IMG/VR virus record: IMGVR_UViG_3300024265_000217
Coordinates: 1-22,342 of that record
DNA from: a virus
DNA: 22,342 bases
Reading direction: 5' to 3' (one strand)
The stretch's first letter is position 1. The number at the start of each line of letters is the position of its first letter. The notes beneath the pieces are model-generated. The model was not told where the DNA came from. It was given only the letters and a program-made list of their open reading frames with translations, and did no database searches. Shown piece after piece: positions 21,551-22,342 of the stretch. The position numbers and the translations under genes were made by a program.

Positions 21551-22342
21551 TTAGTGTTCGCAGTCTGAGTTGGCTGGTGGACGGCTTTGTGTAACCGTCC
21601 CACCACCTACCACACTCCTGCCGGTGGTAACGTATCCGAGCTGGCGTTGCCTCAACTCGATCAAGCTTGCACTCGCTGAGGAGGTACTGTTTATAGCCAT
21701 TGTGAATATTGACCCCACCTTGATATTGAGCGCGGGGACATTGCCCGCTCCAGCTGTCGCTCCGCTGAACTTTGCGGGGGACAGGAAGAAGGGTGCTGCC
21801 GTTGTGCTGGTTCCTGTCGTTATCCCGGCAATCCCCCTGATCGGTCGGAACGTGGAGGTAGTTGTGGAAATACCGGCGGAGGCTCCACTGATCTTACGGG
21901 TTGCCTTGGGCAGGGCGCTAACCATTGCTGTTCCCGCGCTTGCGCCACCCACTTCTCTTATAGGTCTGACTGTTGCGGCTACAGCGGCGATACCGTCCGC
22001 ACTGCCAGCCAGCTCCATGTTCAACTTGAAGCTCGCTCCCACTGCCACCTGTCCGTTGGACGTGCCGCTGTAGGTTGCCAGGTTCTTTATACTCGCCTGG
22101 GCTGTCGAGCTGCCCGCTGAGCTGCCGCCCAGATAGGTGGCGGACTCAAATAGTGCGCTTACTGCGGAGGTGCCGTCTGCTTGACCGGCCAGCTTCATGG
22201 TGAGCTTGAAGCTTGCGGCTACGGAGGCTATGCCATTCGCTTGTCCACCGAGCCTGGTTCTTGACTGCCAGTTGGCTCCGGCGGTACTACCCCCGGTAGC
22301 TGTTCCAGCTAGCACCATTATAGCGGTGAAGGCTGGAACAGC
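21551..22342 (-). CDS. Repeat-rich structural protein (partial, N-terminus beyond window)
   Basis: The frame stays open to the right edge, so at least 263 residues of a longer protein are visible; the ATG at 22318 is internal because the repeats continue before it. About ten 20-residue repeats are rich in Ala, Gly, Ser and Thr, with hydrophobic-x-Gly-x-x-x-Gly at the start of each (LAGQADG, LGGSSAG, VGGASAG, ISGASAG, FSGATAG). A 55-residue non-repeat tail follows (SIFTMAINSTSSASAS and a Gly-rich end). No catalytic motif, Cys pairs or membrane helix is seen. It lies between the expected capsid genes and the connector, so a head decoration or fibre-like structural role is plausible but not shown. 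Confidence 0.65.
   Translation of the reverse strand, partial: AVPAFTAIMVLAGTATGGSTAGANWQSRTRLGGQANGIASVAASFKLTMKLAGQADGTSAVSALFESATYLGGSSAGSSTAQASIKNLATYSGTSNGQVAVGASFKLNMELAGSADGIAAVAATVRPIREVGGASAGTAMVSALPKATRKISGASAGISTTTSTFRPIRGIAGITTGTSTTAAPFFLSPAKFSGATAGAGNVPALNIKVGSIFTMAINSTSSASASLIELRQRQLGYVTTGRSVVGGGTVTQSRPPANSDCEH
21710..22342 (-). repeat. 60-bp (20-codon) degenerate tandem repeats
   Basis: About ten copies encode 20-residue units; eight in a row are exactly 20 residues and one is 21. The DNA copies are strongly diverged, but the Gly at unit positions 3 and 7 is almost fixed. Two units three copies apart share the phrase SFKLxM and a related DNA stretch, hinting at block duplication. 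Confidence 0.8.

Noticed and set aside
21570-22073. 167-codon plus-strand frame antisense to the repeat protein
   Set aside because: Its open length and Ala/Pro/Val-rich composition are a by-product of the Ala/Gly-rich repeats on the other strand.

Overview
This window is part of a tailed double-stranded DNA phage or prophage genome, most likely of siphovirus type. It is almost fully coding and splits into two blocks of opposite orientation that converge at about 3588/3591. No tRNA, rRNA, CRISPR array, integrase, transposase, terminase, portal or major capsid gene is visible. The terminase, portal and capsid genes should lie beyond the right edge, upstream of the minus-strand block.

Left block (1-3588, plus strand): a tightly packed, translationally coupled operon of about thirteen small genes, with stop/start overlaps of the TGATG, TAATG or ATGA type and GGAGG-like ribosome sites. 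Most products are unknown. Recognisable are a SLOG/DUF2493 nucleotide-binding-like protein (798-1175), a probable PD-(D/E)XK nuclease (2740-3162), coiled-coil proteins, and a run of four tiny Cys-rich, probably zinc-binding proteins (1784-2738), one of them DUF1540-like. This is typical accessory or early phage cargo.

Right block (22342 down to 3591, minus strand): a morphogenesis operon in the usual order. It runs: a repeat-rich structural protein (partial), head-tail connector with an Ig-like N-terminus, head closure protein, HK97 gp10-like protein, DUF3168 tail terminator, major tail protein, tail assembly chaperones G and GT (joined by a -1 frameshift at an exact A AAA AAC slippery site), and a 1503-residue tape measure protein with an M15-type peptidase and an SLT lysozyme-like domain near its C-terminus. 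Next come a large carbohydrate-binding-module-rich protein, a Dit-like distal tail protein, a gp27-like baseplate hub, a GH26-like glycoside hydrolase and a 1014-residue tail fibre with a collar/HxH tip. The block ends with a small XhlA-like lysis protein and a 63-residue unknown.

How it fits together: the connector, closure, gp10-like and terminator proteins join head to tail; the major tail protein polymerises around the tape measure with help from G/GT; the hub, Dit-like protein, CBM-rich protein, GH26-like enzyme and fibre form a tail tip that appears built to bind and cut surface glycans; the tape-measure enzymes would then open peptidoglycan during DNA entry. The peptidoglycan-degrading domains, the XhlA-like protein and the strong Shine-Dalgarno sites fit a monoderm (Gram-positive-type) host, but the host cannot be fixed from this sequence. 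The most notable features are the glycan-directed tail tip, the 20-residue repeat protein, the frameshifted chaperone (whose second half has no convincing start of its own), and the cluster of mini zinc-ribbon-like proteins. All family assignments are by eye from motifs and gene order; no database search was run.
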